From Actinomadura sp. K4S16 (GTDB lineage: Bacteria; Actinomycetota; Actinomycetes; Streptosporangiales; Streptosporangiaceae): a stretch of 64,000 bases of DNA. The notes under the pieces were generated by a model. It did not search any database. It was not told the DNA's origin and saw only the letters and a list, made by a program, of their open reading frames with translations. Position numbers and translations under genes: made by a program. Below are positions 34,389 to 43,301 of the stretch, in pieces (within the stretch, counting starts at the first letter, position 1; each line of letters starts with the position of its first letter). The stretch spans positions 62,001 through 126,000 of the forward strand of contig NZ_BDDE01000010.1 of the NCBI RefSeq assembly GCF_008327685.1, in the 5' to 3' direction.

Positions 34389-35809
34389 GCGACCTGGACG
34401 GGCGGTTCGGGCTTGTCGGGGAGGCCGGGCGGCGGGCCGTACTCCTCCGCCTCCTCCACCGCCTCTTCGACCTCGGCCTCCACGACCTGGTCGTGGGAGC
34501 GGTGGTCGCGGTACTTCAGCCAGGCGTAGACGGGCATCCCGGCGAGGATCAGCAGCGTGCCCTTGTAGACGACCTCGTATCCGGACCCGGCGACCGCCCA
34601 GACCGAGTAGCCGAACGCCAGCAGCGCGATGACCGCGTCCCGCGCCAACCGCCCGCCGGAGAACGCCACGCGGTCGGTGGCCAGCAGCACCAGCTCGGCG
34701 ACCGCCGCGTAGGCGTACGGGATCACGGTGGTCAGGGTGGCCAGCAGGATGATGAAGGTGAACTGGTCGACCAGGCTCGCGTTGTAGTTCATCAGCATCA
34801 GCCCGGTCACCAGGACGCTGGAGACCACCAGGCCGACGATCGGGACGCCGCCGCGCCCGGTGCGCGCGAACACCCGGGGGAACAGCCCGTCACGCGCCGC
34901 CGCGAACGGGATCTGGCCCTGCAGCAGGATCCATCCGTTCAGGGCGCCGAACGCGCTGATCGCGGCGCCCCCGGCCACCAGGTCGGCGGCCCATCCCCCG
35001 AACGCGGCGTCGGCGGCGTCGGCGAAAGGCGCGGTGGAGTTCGCCAGCGCGGCGGCGGGGACGAGGCCGAGGACGGCGACGGTGCCGAGGATGTAGACCA
35101 GGGCGGTGAGGGCGGTCCCGGCGACGGTCGCGCGCGGGATGGTCTTCTGCGGGTCCTGCACGTCCTCGGCCGGCACCGTCGCCGACTCCAGGCCGATGAA
35201 CGACCACAGGGTGAGCGCCGCCGCGGCCGTCACCGCACCGAACGCGCCCTGCCCGCTGGCGTTGAACTCCCCGAAGTTCCCCGACTTGATGAAGAACAAC
35301 CCGCCGACGGCGATCAGCAGCAGCGGGACGAGTTTGATGACGGTGGTGACGAGCTGCACGGCCCCGCCATGGCGGACCCCGTAGGCGTTGACGGCCGTCA
35401 GCCCCCAGACCGCCGCGAGGCCGGTCGCCGCCGCCAGGACCTTGTCATCGGCCAGCGAAGGCCAGAAGTGGGCCATGTAGCCGACGAACGCCACCGCGAT
35501 CGCCGCGTTCCCCGCCCACACCGCGATCCAGTAGCCCCACGCGGTCTGGAACCCGACGAAGTCGCCGAACGCGCGGCGCGCGTAAGCGTAAGGACCACCC
35601 GTGCGCGGGTAGGCCCGGGCCAGGCGCGCGAACACCAGCGCCAGCAGGATCGCCCCCGCCGCCGTGAACCCCCACGCGACCAGGCTGATCGGCCCGAACT
35701 CGGCCAGCGAGCTGGGCAGCAGGAACACACCGGACCCGATCATGTTGCCCACCACCAGGGCCGTGGCCATCCACGGTCCCAGCCTCCGGCGGGCCGGCTG
35801 AACACTCAT
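34385..35809 (-). CDS. APC-family amino acid antiporter (arginine/ornithine or arginine/agmatine type)
   Basis: The 474-residue membrane protein belongs to the amino acid-polyamine-organocation superfamily. The opening [20 protein letters not shown] carries the unwound GSGVF motif of helix 1 that contacts the substrate amino group. About 12 helices are predicted and an acidic/proline C-terminal tail ([19 protein letters not shown]) is cytoplasmic. Its sequence looks closer to AdiC/PotE-type antiporters than to ArcD of the Ion-T superfamily, yet the operon position argues for arginine import against ornithine. It is the first gene of the five-gene arc operon, with the promoter region in 35810-36171. 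Confidence 0.88.
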   Translation of the reverse strand: MSVQPARRRLGPWMATALVVGNMIGSGVFLLPSSLAEFGPISLVAWGFTAAGAILLALVFARLARAYPRTGGPYAYARRAFGDFVGFQTAWGYWIAVWAGNAAIAVAFVGYMAHFWPSLADDKVLAAATGLAAVWGLTAVNAYGVRHGGAVQLVTTVIKLVPLLLIAVGGLFFIKSGNFGEFNASGQGAFGAVTAAAALTLWSFIGLESATVPAEDVQDPQKTIPRATVAGTALTALVYILGTVAVLGLVPAAALANSTAPFADAADAAFGGWAADLVAGGAAISAFGALNGWILLQGQIPFAAARDGLFPRVFARTGRGGVPIVGLVVSSVLVTGLMLMNYNASLVDQFTFIILLATLTTVIPYAYAAVAELVLLATDRVAFSGGRLARDAVIALLAFGYSVWAVAGSGYEVVYKGTLLILAGMPVYAWLKYRDHRSHDQVVEAEVEEAVEEAEEYGPPPGLPDKPEPPVQVA

Positions 35810-36171
35810 GACTGCCTCCTCCGGCGCGGCAGGGCGCCGCGGCTCCGATCGCTCAACGGCCCGCGCGCACGCATTTCGATGAATGCGACGGCGGCCCGCT
35901 CGGGGAAGCCCGTCTGGTCTTGTCCTTCACGATGCATGCTCATTCGCGCCTTCAAAGTGATGGGGTCGATAGCACCCCTTCACCATCTCCTGGCAGCCGA
36001 ACTGGGGCATGACACGAATGCATGAGATCGGCGGACGACAGTTAGCGACCTCGTCCGCCTACTTGAAGGAATTGTTCTGCCGGCGGTTTTTCGCGGGCAT
36101 GCGAAAGGGCCGAGCCGCCCGGGCGGCCGGGCTCACCCTCGGACGGCGGCGGCGCCCGCCGTCCTCGCCGC
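35810..36171. promoter_or_regulatory. Arc operon promoter region
   Basis: This 362-bp gap precedes the minus-strand arc operon and follows the decayed kinase. It contains an 18-bp palindrome CGCATT-TCGATG-AATGCG (35870-35887), about 60 bp upstream of the antiporter ATG. A less GC-rich stretch at about 35925-35990 probably carries the promoter; on the minus strand TTGAAG occurs there, without a convincing -10. The palindrome is a candidate operator. I could not match it to an ArgR box with confidence. Hairpins near 36100-36164 belong to the kinase 3' side. Confidence 0.45.
36141..36164 (-). terminator. Hairpin downstream of the decayed kinase
   Basis: GGACGGCGG (36141-36149) and CCGCCGTCC (36156-36164) form a perfect 9-bp stem with a 6-nt loop just beyond the kinase stop at 36172. 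A second GC-rich inverted repeat, centred near 36120, follows on the minus strand. There is no U-run. Confidence 0.5.
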
Positions 36172-37357
36172 CTACTTGGGGATCCTGGGAGCCAGTCGTC
36201 CGGCGAAACTCGTGACCTGCTCGCAGATGTCCGAGCCGGAGGCGTCCGGCTTGTAGGCGTTCACTCCGACGTTGGCGAAGGAGGCGGGCCACTGGATCAG
36301 GCAGTTCGTGGAGCTGCGCGCCATCTGGGCGGACGGCGGCAGGCCCGGCCCCGACGCGGGAGAGCGGGTCGCTCCGCTCTGCATCGTGATCTCAAGGGAG
36401 GCGTACGTGAGCATGAGGTGCCCGGAGCCCCAGCCGGGCGGAGACCACCGGCACATCCGCAGCCAGGGCTTGCCCGTCCCCGGTTCACCGGTCCCCTGCG
36501 GCTCGCCCGCCCACAGTTTGAACGTGCGCTTGGTCTCGCCGTCTGGCGTCGCGCAGGGGTCGGGGATGCCGTTGGCGTCGGTCGGGACCGGTTCGGGCGA
36601 GGTCGTCACAGCGGCCGACGCCGGGCGGTCGTCGGCGGGCGAACCGACTCCGGACACCGCCACCAGGACCGCGGCCGCCGTCCCCGCCACGGCCGCGGCA
36701 CCGCACGCGGCGACGAGTACGGCCTGGCGGCGGTTGAGAGCGCGGGACGCGGCCGCGCCGAGTTGCGCCGTCGGCGCGTTCCGGGGCGAGGTACTCGGAC
36801 GACCCGATGATGAGGCCGGTCGCGGTGAGCGCGGTGTCGGCCTGGTGGACCGCGATGCCGAAGTCGGTGAGCAGGACGCCGCCGTTGTCGGCCAGCATCA
36901 CGTTGGCCGGCTTGACGTCCCGGTGCAGGATCCCGGCGGCGTGGGCCGCGCCGAGCGCGTTGAGCAGGGACGTCGCCACCCTGGCGGCCTCCTCGACCTG
37001 CAGCGGCCCCTCCTCGCGGAGGCGCTGCTCCAGGGACCGGCCGGTCACCAGCCGCATCACGATCCAGGGCACGCCGCCGTCCACGACGACGTCGTGCACG
37101 GTCACGATGTTGGGGTGGTCGCGCAGCCGGGCAGCGTTGCGCGCCTCCCGCTCCGCACGCGCCAGGCGCTCTCCCTGCTCCGCGTCCGTCCCCGGAGGGA
37201 GCCGCATCCCCTTGACGGCGACGGGCACGCCCAGCGTCTCGTCGTTCGCCTTCCAGACCTGCCCGAACCCGCCCGAACCGAGCGATTCGGCCAGCCGGTA
37301 CCGGCCTCCCAGCAGCCGCCCGGCCCGAGCACGCTCCGCGATCTCCTCATCGGTCAC
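36172..37357 (-). pseudogene. Decayed receptor Ser/Thr kinase with DUF3558-like sensor, internal deletion and frameshift
   Basis: The first part (GTG at 37357) encodes a Hanks kinase N-lobe and active site: SLGSGGFGQVWKA, VAVKGM, ILHRDVKPANVML, LLTDFGIAVHQ, GSSEYLAPERA. After APERADGA the frame turns into non-kinase sequence and runs on to a stop at 36485. In a different frame, open from about 36780 to 36172, the sequence reads NAPTAQLGAAASRALNRRQ, then a membrane helix (AVLVAACGAAAVAGTAAAVL), then a roughly 140-residue extracellular DUF3558-like domain with conserved DPC and CRWSPP. The whole kinase C-lobe (helices F-I) and juxtamembrane region are missing. It is therefore a receptor kinase broken by an internal deletion that also shifted the frame. 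Confidence 0.85.
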
Positions 37358-37427
37358 GGTGACATCATGCCGTCAAACAGACATGGATGTCTTCCTAATG
37401 CGACGGAATGCTCACGCAGGGGTGAGG

Positions 37428-38684
37428 TCAGAGCGCCGTGCCACCGGGCGGGCCTTCGCCGAAGCGCGAGAGCAACCGATCGGCGCGAATGGCGAGTTCC
37501 ATCTCGAACCGCCATGCGGGGTCGTGGAGTCGCCGCCCGAACAGTTCCTCCAACCGACGCATCCGGTAGCGGACGGTCTGGGGATGCAGGCGGAGGCGGA
37601 CGGCGGCCTGTGCGTGCGATCCCGTGGTCAGCCACGCGAGGAGGGTCTCGGTGAGCCGTTCGCGCGGGTCGCGTTCGAGTTCGTCCATCGCGGCCAAGCG
37701 GCGTCCCACCAGTTGCCGCGCCAGGTGCTCGTCGCTGAGCAGGAGCAACGCGGGCAGATGGTCGTCGCAGCGGACGTGGTCGAGGTCGGAGAAGGTCCCG
37801 TTGCGAAGGAGCGCGAGGGCGCGTTCGGCGGTACGGAGCGACTGCGCCGCCTCCTGCACGGGAACCTGGGTGCCGACGGCGAACCGCATGCCGCGCAGTC
37901 CGCGGCGGAGCCTTTCGATGCGGCCCGGCCGGTCCGGTCCGGGCAGGATCAGCAGTGGTTCGGGGCGGTGCAGGTCGCTGAGCACGTCGGGATCGAGCGG
38001 CGGGGAGAGCTGCCGCTCGGCTTCCCAGGGTCGGTCGAGGACGACGCAGGCGACCGATGCTGGGATGGTCCACTGCGCGGTGCGTGCCGCCTGGACGAGG
38101 ACCTCGGGGGCGACGGCGCCGTTCCCGGCCAGGATGACCCGCAGGAGGCGCCGACGTTCGCCGCGCATGATGTCGGCGTCGGGGTGCGACAGGTCGGTGT
38201 AGGCGGCGAGTGCATGGGCGGACAGTTCTTCGGCGGTGGCGAGAACCGATTCGGTCAGGCCGTACAGCTGGTCGGCGGTCGCGCCGACCGTCCGGGCGAC
38301 GTCGGCCAGGCGGCGCCAGGCGAAGCGCGCGCCCGCATGGTAGGCACTTTGCAGCAGGTCCGGGCCGATGCCGTGCAAGTAGGCGCTGCGTCCCAGCGCA
38401 CGATGCGTCCTCGCCTGCTCTTCAGGCGGCCCCGTCAGGTCCGAGAGGCCCCTGACGAACGTGCGTAGTTCCTGGTCGATGACGGGCATGGCCTCATGCC
38501 CGGAGGCGTGCCCGAAGGCCCGGGCGATCACGGGCAACGCTCGCCAGACGTCCTCCGTGACTCTTTCCGGCAGGTCGGGCAGGTGCACCCGGAGGTACTG
38601 AGCGAACTCCCGGCCGCCGAGGGCGCACTCCATAGCCGAGGAGGACGGTGCCGGTGTCGAAGCCGCGCTGAAGAACCGGCTCAT
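37428..38684 (-). CDS. PucR-family transcriptional regulator
   Basis: A 418-residue regulator with an N-terminal helical sensing half, a GGDEF-like middle domain (SVACVVLDRPWEAERQ to FAVGTQVPVQEAAQSLRTAERAL) and a C-terminal HTH_30 domain (HAQAAVRLRLHPQTVRYRMR, RLEELFGRRL). PucR-type proteins control purine, amino acid or other catabolic genes. The ATG at 38684 was chosen because AGCAGG precedes it and it lies 16 nt after the TetR stop; an ATG at 38735 would overlap the TetR gene. It is co-directional with the TetR gene and probably co-transcribed. Confidence 0.85.
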   Translation of the reverse strand: MSRFFSAASTPAPSSSAMECALGGREFAQYLRVHLPDLPERVTEDVWRALPVIARAFGHASGHEAMPVIDQELRTFVRGLSDLTGPPEEQARTHRALGRSAYLHGIGPDLLQSAYHAGARFAWRRLADVARTVGATADQLYGLTESVLATAEELSAHALAAYTDLSHPDADIMRGERRRLLRVILAGNGAVAPEVLVQAARTAQWTIPASVACVVLDRPWEAERQLSPPLDPDVLSDLHRPEPLLILPGPDRPGRIERLRRGLRGMRFAVGTQVPVQEAAQSLRTAERALALLRNGTFSDLDHVRCDDHLPALLLLSDEHLARQLVGRRLAAMDELERDPRERLTETLLAWLTTGSHAQAAVRLRLHPQTVRYRMRRLEELFGRRLHDPAWRFEMELAIRADRLLSRFGEGPPGGTAL

Positions 38685-38700
38685 CTGTGCCTGCTCGCGT

Positions 38701-39333
38701 TCACCCGCCCGGCCGCTCGTCCTCGCGGGCGGCACAGGGTCCTGCGATCACATCGATGGCGGCGGCCACCATCCGTACGAGCCGGTCGGTGAACCGCGCG
38801 GGGTCGAGGGGATCGTCGCCGTCCGCGATCCAGTCGTTGATCAGGGCGGCCCAGCCGCCGGTGAGGAAGGCGGCGAGGTCCTCCGCCTCCTGGGGGCCGA
38901 GGCGCCCGCCGCCCAGCAATTGCACGATGTGCCGGTTGTACGGGATGAAGAACCCGGTCAGCGCCTTGTTGAGGCCGAACCCGGAGGACCCGGTCAGGAC
39001 CGCACGGTAGAACGGCCGATGGTCGGCGAAATGCCCGGCCACCGCCAGCACCGGGACCCGTACGTCCGAGATGTCGGCAAGCTCGCCGAGACCGGGCAGC
39101 AGCTCCCGCCGGGCGAGGTCGAGCGCGGCTTCCAGCAGGAGGCTGTCGCGGTTGCCGAACTGCTGGTACACCACCTGCCGGCTCACGTCCGCCGCCTCGG
39201 CGATGTCGGACAGCGGCACCGCCGCCGTCCCCCTCTCGGACACCAGGGCGATCGCCGCCCGGATGAGCGCGGAGCGCGAACGGCGGACCCGGCGGTCCAG
39301 GACGGGCACGGCCGCCGATGAGTCTGCCTGCAT
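38701..39333 (-). CDS. TetR-family transcriptional regulator
   Basis: The 210-residue protein has the TetR N-terminal DNA-binding domain: SRSALIRAAIALVSERGTAA, then PLSDIAEAADVSRQVVYQQF and GNRDSLLLEAAL. An all-helical ligand domain of about 140 residues follows. On the minus strand a -10-like CATTAT lies 7 nt before the ATG, and two TGTCAA-containing direct repeats (on the plus strand ACTGTCAA and AGTGTCAA, about 39352-39377) lie upstream and could be operators. It is divergent from the broken carboxylesterase, which is a plausible former target. Confidence 0.88.
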   Translation of the reverse strand: MQADSSAAVPVLDRRVRRSRSALIRAAIALVSERGTAAVPLSDIAEAADVSRQVVYQQFGNRDSLLLEAALDLARRELLPGLGELADISDVRVPVLAVAGHFADHRPFYRAVLTGSSGFGLNKALTGFFIPYNRHIVQLLGGGRLGPQEAEDLAAFLTGGWAALINDWIADGDDPLDPARFTDRLVRMVAAAIDVIAGPCAAREDERPGG

Positions 39334-39589
39334 GCGCCCAATAATGGACGACTGTCAATAAACGAGCAAGTGTCAACGACCCGGACCGGCGCACCATGCC
39401 CTCCTCCGGTGCGCGGACGCCGTGACCGTCCCGCTCCGGCCACGGCCCCGACCAGGCGAGGGCTGTGCTGCGACGGGGGCGTTGTCACGCTTGTGACAGT
39501 GCGGGCGCCTTCGATTCTTGGATTCGGGCGTGGTCACCGGTCAGGGACGGTGCCTAAGGTCGGCGGACCCGTCGATCAGGAGTGTGGTG

Positions 39590-41203
39590 ATGGAACTCCC
39601 CCGCCGCCGGCGCCCGAGAATCCTCCCTGCGATCGTGTCCCTTCTGCTGCTCGGGACGTTGGCGGCCATGAACCCGGTGGCCGCGTCCGCCTTGGACCGG
39701 GGCAAGGGGGAACTGGTCCACATCGCGGACGGCACGGTGCGCGGCAAGGCCGATGCCGCCGGCCGGACCTTCTTCGGCATCCCGTACGCGGCGCCGCCCA
39801 CGGGCGCCCGGCGGTTCAGGCCGCCGCAGCCGCCCGGAGCGTGGCCGGGCGTCCGGGACGCCACCCGCGAGCCCCCGCTGTGCCCGCAACCGGTACCGCT
39901 GGGCAGGACGAGCGAGGACTGCCTCTACCTCAACGTCTATACACCGCCCGCCGCCGAATCGCGCCATCTGCCGGTGCTGGTGTAGATCCACGGCGGCGCC
40001 TACATCCTCGGCTCCGGCGCGGGCTACGACCCGGCCCCGCTCGTCGCCGCGGGCCGGGCCGTCGTCGTGTCGATGAACTACCGGCTCGGGCCGCTCGGCT
40101 TCATGGCGCTGCCCGGCCTGGCCCGCGAGTCCGGGACCACCGGGAACCACGGGCTCCTCGACCAGCAGGCGGCGCTGCGGTGGGTGCGCGCCAACATCGG
40201 CGCCTTCGGCGGCGACCCCCGCAACGTCACCGTCTTCGGCGAGTCGGCGGGCGGCCACAGCGTCTGCATGCAACTGATCTCCCCTGCGGCGAGAGGGCTG
40301 TTCGACAAGGCGATCTCCCAAAGCGGCGGATGCGTCGGCACGCCCCTCGGCCCGGTGGCCCGGGAGAAGGCCTACGGCACCGGCCGGAGATTCGCCGATT
40401 CCCTCGGTTGCAACGACCGGCGGACGGTGGTGGCGTGCCTGCGCGGCAAGCCCGCGGACCGGTTCGTCGGCGACTTCGCCGGCATGTTCGGGCGGAACCT
40501 GGACTGGACACCGGTCATCGACGGCCGCGTCATCAGGGAACCCGCCGCTCCGGCGATCAGGGCCGGCCGCTACCAGAAGGTGCCGCTGATCATCGGAAGC
40601 AACGGGAACGAGGGCCGGCTCTTCACCGCCTTCGGCTACCACCTGCAGAAACTCCGGCGTGCGCAGGCCGGGGACCTCGATGAGGCGATCAGGCTCAGCG
40701 CACCCGGGGCCGCCGACGCGATGCGCGCCGCCTACCCGCCCGCCTCCGCGGACAACGCGGACCTCGCCCTGTCCGACTTCACCACCGACGGTCTGTTCGC
40801 GTGCCCGGCGCTGTTCACCGCCCAGGGGGCCGCGGCCAACGCCGGGCAGCGGGTCTACCGGTACGAGTTCGCCGACCCCCGCCCGCCCCTGTCGGGCCTC
40901 GACCCGCTGATGCCGCTGGGCGACTACCACGCTTCGGAACTGTTCTACCTGTTCAGGACCGTGCAGAACCTCCCGCCGCTGCCCGGCCTGAACCCGGACC
41001 AGCAGCGGCTGTCGCGGCAGATGCTGAGCTACTGGACGGCGTTCGCCAGGACCGGCGACCCCAACACCTCCGGCACCCCCGTCTGGCCCGCCCTCACGTC
41101 CGGGACGTCACCGACACAGCGCCTTACCTCCCAGGGAACGGGACCGTTCGGCACGTTCGCCCGCGACCACCACTGCGACCTCTGGGCAGCACTCCCCGAC
41201 TGA
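39590..41203 (+). pseudogene. Type-B carboxylesterase interrupted by an in-frame amber codon
   Basis: The reading frame is continuous from 39590 to 41203 (537 codons) except for TAG at 39983-39985. Before it lie a signal peptide ([24 protein letters not shown]) and the carboxylesterase start ([31 protein letters not shown]). The stop falls where the family has Trp in V-x-V-W-I-H-G-G; immediately after it the frame continues IHGGAYILGSGAGYDP. The downstream part has GESAGGHS (nucleophile Ser), SNGNEGRLF (Glu) and DYHASELFYLF (His). One TGG-to-TAG change therefore separates the oxyanion hole from the N-terminus. AGGAG at about 39576-39580 selects the ATG at 39590. Without readthrough no active esterase is made. 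Confidence 0.88.
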
Positions 41204-41253
41204 ACCGGCGGCCTTCTGCGAACCGGGCGGCGGCGAGCCGCTGATCGCAGCGG

Positions 41254-41637
41254 TCACCGGTCCGAGGGCGGCGGGTGGCCGTCGTCGTCGCCTTCGACCG
41301 GAATCCACCGGCTCGCCCACCGGTTGAGCGCCGCCACGGCGTCCTGCAGGTCCCGGCCCATCTCCGTCAAGCCGTACTCCACGCGGACGGGCGTCTCGTC
41401 GTGCACGGTCCGCTTCACGATCCCGGCCGACTCCAGCTCCTTCAGCCGCGTCGCCAGCATGCGGTCGGTGAGGTCGGGGATGCGCTGCCGGATCTCGCTG
41501 AACCGGGTGGCGCCCAGAAGGAGCTCACGAAGGATGACCCCGTTCCAGCGCCGGCCGATCAGCTCGACTCCGCGGTGGTAGCCGGCACAGAAGCCCGGCC
41601 GCAGGTCGTAGTCCTCTTCCAGCTTCTTGGCGGCCAT
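41254..41637 (-). CDS. HxlR-family transcriptional regulator
   Basis: A 127-residue winged-helix regulator with the HxlR signature GVELIGRRWNGVILRELLLGATRFSEI, then DLTDRMLATRLKELESAGIVKR and YGLTEMGRDL. A single N-terminal cysteine (Cys17 in RPGFCAGYH) is at the place of the redox- or aldehyde-sensing Cys of this family. It is divergent from an MFS exporter gene and separated from it by 112 bp, so it probably controls the exporter and itself. It converges with the broken carboxylesterase, 50 bp away. Confidence 0.92.
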   Translation of the reverse strand: MAAKKLEEDYDLRPGFCAGYHRGVELIGRRWNGVILRELLLGATRFSEIRQRIPDLTDRMLATRLKELESAGIVKRTVHDETPVRVEYGLTEMGRDLQDAVAALNRWASRWIPVEGDDDGHPPPSDR

Positions 41638-41749
41638 GGCGTCATGCTACCCGGCCCGCAAGTAACTATACTTCTGTAAGCCACTTACGCTAGCTTAGTT
41701 GTACGGGCCGCTCCGGCCCGTACAACCCCCTGCTTCGAAGGAGGCTTGC
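41638..41749. promoter_or_regulatory. HxlR/MFS divergent control region with two inverted repeats
   Basis: The region is unusually AT-rich at 41661-41700. It holds GTAAG-CCA-CTTAC (about 41676-41688), a likely HxlR operator in the promoter zone, and a second element at 41698-41726. The latter consists of perfect 12-bp arms GTTGTACGGGCC and GGCCCGTACAAC around a 5-nt loop, ending about 11 nt before the AAGGAGG that serves the GTG at 41750. The second element could be an operator or an mRNA hairpin. Confidence 0.65.
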
Positions 41750-43174
41750 GTGTCGTCTCAGACCACCGCGGAACAGCGACGTTCGCCAGAGCGGCGGCAA
41801 CACCGTCCGGGGCTCGGGCTGGCCTTGCTGGCCTTCGCGCAACTGATCATTTCGATCGACTACAACATCGTGTTCGTCGCGCTCCCCCAGATCGGCGACG
41901 CGTTGGGGTTCACCTCCCAGAGCCTGCAATGGGTGGTCAGCGCCTATGCGGTCCTGTTCGGCGGCTGCCTGCTGTTCGGCGGGCGGGCCAGCGACATCCT
42001 GGGGCGGCGCCGCATGTTCGTCGCCGGGCTCGGCGTCTACGCGGTGACCTCGGCCGTCGCCGGGCTGGCGACGACCGCGGAGACCTTGGTCATCGCCCGC
42101 GGCGCCCAGGGGCTCGGCGGAGCACTGCTGTTCCCGGCCACCCTGTCGCTCGTCAACACGATGTTCGCCGAGGGGCGCGAACGCAACCGCGCCCTCGCCG
42201 TGTGGTCCGGCTCCGGCGCCGGAGGCCTCGTTCTCGGTTCGCTGCTCGGCGGCCTGCTGACCGAGGCGTTCGGTTGGGAGTCGGTGTTCTTCGTCAACGT
42301 CCCCCTGGCGGCCGCCGCGATCGCGCTGGCCTTCCTCCTCATCCCGTCCGACGCGCCGCGGCGGGGCGGACGGCGTTTCGACCTGCCGGGGGCGGTCACC
42401 GCGACCGGCGGCGCGACCCTCCTCGTCTTCGTACTCGTCCAGGCACCGGAGGCCGGCTGGACGTCGGGTCCGCTGCTCGCCGCCGCCGGCTCGCTGGCCC
42501 TGCTGGCATCGTTCGTGCTCATCGAGACGCGCACCCGCGACCCGCTCATGCCGCTCCGGCTGCTGCGCAACCGCGGCATGGCGGCCGGAGTGACGATCAC
42601 CTTCCTGTTCACCTCGACGTTCGGCTCGATGCTGTACTTCCTGACCATCTACTTCCAGGAAGCCCGCGGATACGGCGCCTTGGAGACCGGGACCGCGTTC
42701 CTGCTGCCGATGGGCATCGTGCTCTGCGGCAACGCCCTGGCCGGAAAGCTCCTCACCCGCCTGGGAATGCGCACAACGCTGATCGTCGGCATGGCCACCG
42801 TCGCGTTCGGCACGGTGCTGCTCGGTCTCGCCATCGCGCCCGACACCGGCTACATCACCCTGATCCCCGGACTCGCCGTCTTCGCGGTCGGCGGCGGCGT
42901 CACCTTCACCTCGATGTTCGCCGCCGCCACCTCCGGCGTGCCCGGCGAGCAGCAGGGCATCGCATCCGGCATCGCGTCCACCGGCCAGCAGGTCGGCTCC
43001 GCCGTCGGCCTCGCCGTCCTGGTCGCCATCGCCAACGCCTCGCACGCGGCCGACCAGGCCGTTGAGGCCGCGGTGGCGGCGGGCGTGCGCAACGCCGCCT
43101 TCGCGGCGGCCGCGGGGATGGCGGCGATGCTCCTCGTCGCGCTCACCCTCAAGCCGGCACCGCGCACCGGCTGA
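41750..43174 (+). CDS. MFS drug exporter, DHA2-like (14 TM), HxlR-linked
   Basis: This 474-residue exporter is a paralogue of the protein at 11940-13421, with the same opening (ALLAFAQLIISIDYNIVFVALPQIG in parts), motif A GGRASDILGRRRMF, an FPATLSLVN helix, and a GLVLGSLLGGLL motif-C-like helix. About 14 helices are predicted. The GTG at 41750 follows AAGGAGG (41738-41744) at the right distance; an upstream ATG at 41699 lies inside the hairpin arm and is not used. Substrate unknown; linkage to an HxlR gene suggests induction by an electrophile or redox-cycling compound. Confidence 0.92.
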   Translation: MSSQTTAEQRRSPERRQHRPGLGLALLAFAQLIISIDYNIVFVALPQIGDALGFTSQSLQWVVSAYAVLFGGCLLFGGRASDILGRRRMFVAGLGVYAVTSAVAGLATTAETLVIARGAQGLGGALLFPATLSLVNTMFAEGRERNRALAVWSGSGAGGLVLGSLLGGLLTEAFGWESVFFVNVPLAAAAIALAFLLIPSDAPRRGGRRFDLPGAVTATGGATLLVFVLVQAPEAGWTSGPLLAAAGSLALLASFVLIETRTRDPLMPLRLLRNRGMAAGVTITFLFTSTFGSMLYFLTIYFQEARGYGALETGTAFLLPMGIVLCGNALAGKLLTRLGMRTTLIVGMATVAFGTVLLGLAIAPDTGYITLIPGLAVFAVGGGVTFTSMFAAATSGVPGEQQGIASGIASTGQQVGSAVGLAVLVAIANASHAADQAVEAAVAAGVRNAAFAAAAGMAAMLLVALTLKPAPRTG

Positions 43175-43209
43175 CACCTCCGACCTGGGTCGGCGAATCC
43201 GCCCGACGT

Positions 43210-43237
43210 CACACTCCCGGCGCCTGCCGGGAGTGTG
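43210..43237 (+). terminator. Strong hairpin terminator after the MFS gene
   Basis: CACACTCCCGGC (43210-43221) and GCCGGGAGTGTG (43226-43237) form a perfect 12-bp stem with a GCCT loop between two convergent genes. A second perfect 10-bp inverted repeat, GACACCTCCG (43173-43182) with CGGAGGTGTC (43251-43260), encloses it; its left arm includes the last two bases of the MFS stop codon. Confidence 0.75.
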
Positions 43238-43301
43238 GCTCGTCGATCTGCGGAGGTGTCGCTCATGGTCAGGCTCCCCGCTCCGAAAGGGCGGGCATGC
43301 C

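Noticed and set aside
36485-37357. An intact short kinase of 290 residues
   Set aside because: After the APE motif the residues are Arg/Gly-rich noise; helices F to I are absent, while the true membrane and sensor parts continue in another frame.
36172-37357. Programmed frameshifting to fuse kinase and sensor
   Set aside because: No slippery sequence is seen, and a shift would still leave the kinase without its C-lobe.
40067-41203. A separate downstream esterase gene starting at an internal ATG
   Set aside because: It is in the same frame as the upstream part and lacks the signal peptide and the HGG oxyanion region, so it is the 3' part of one broken gene.
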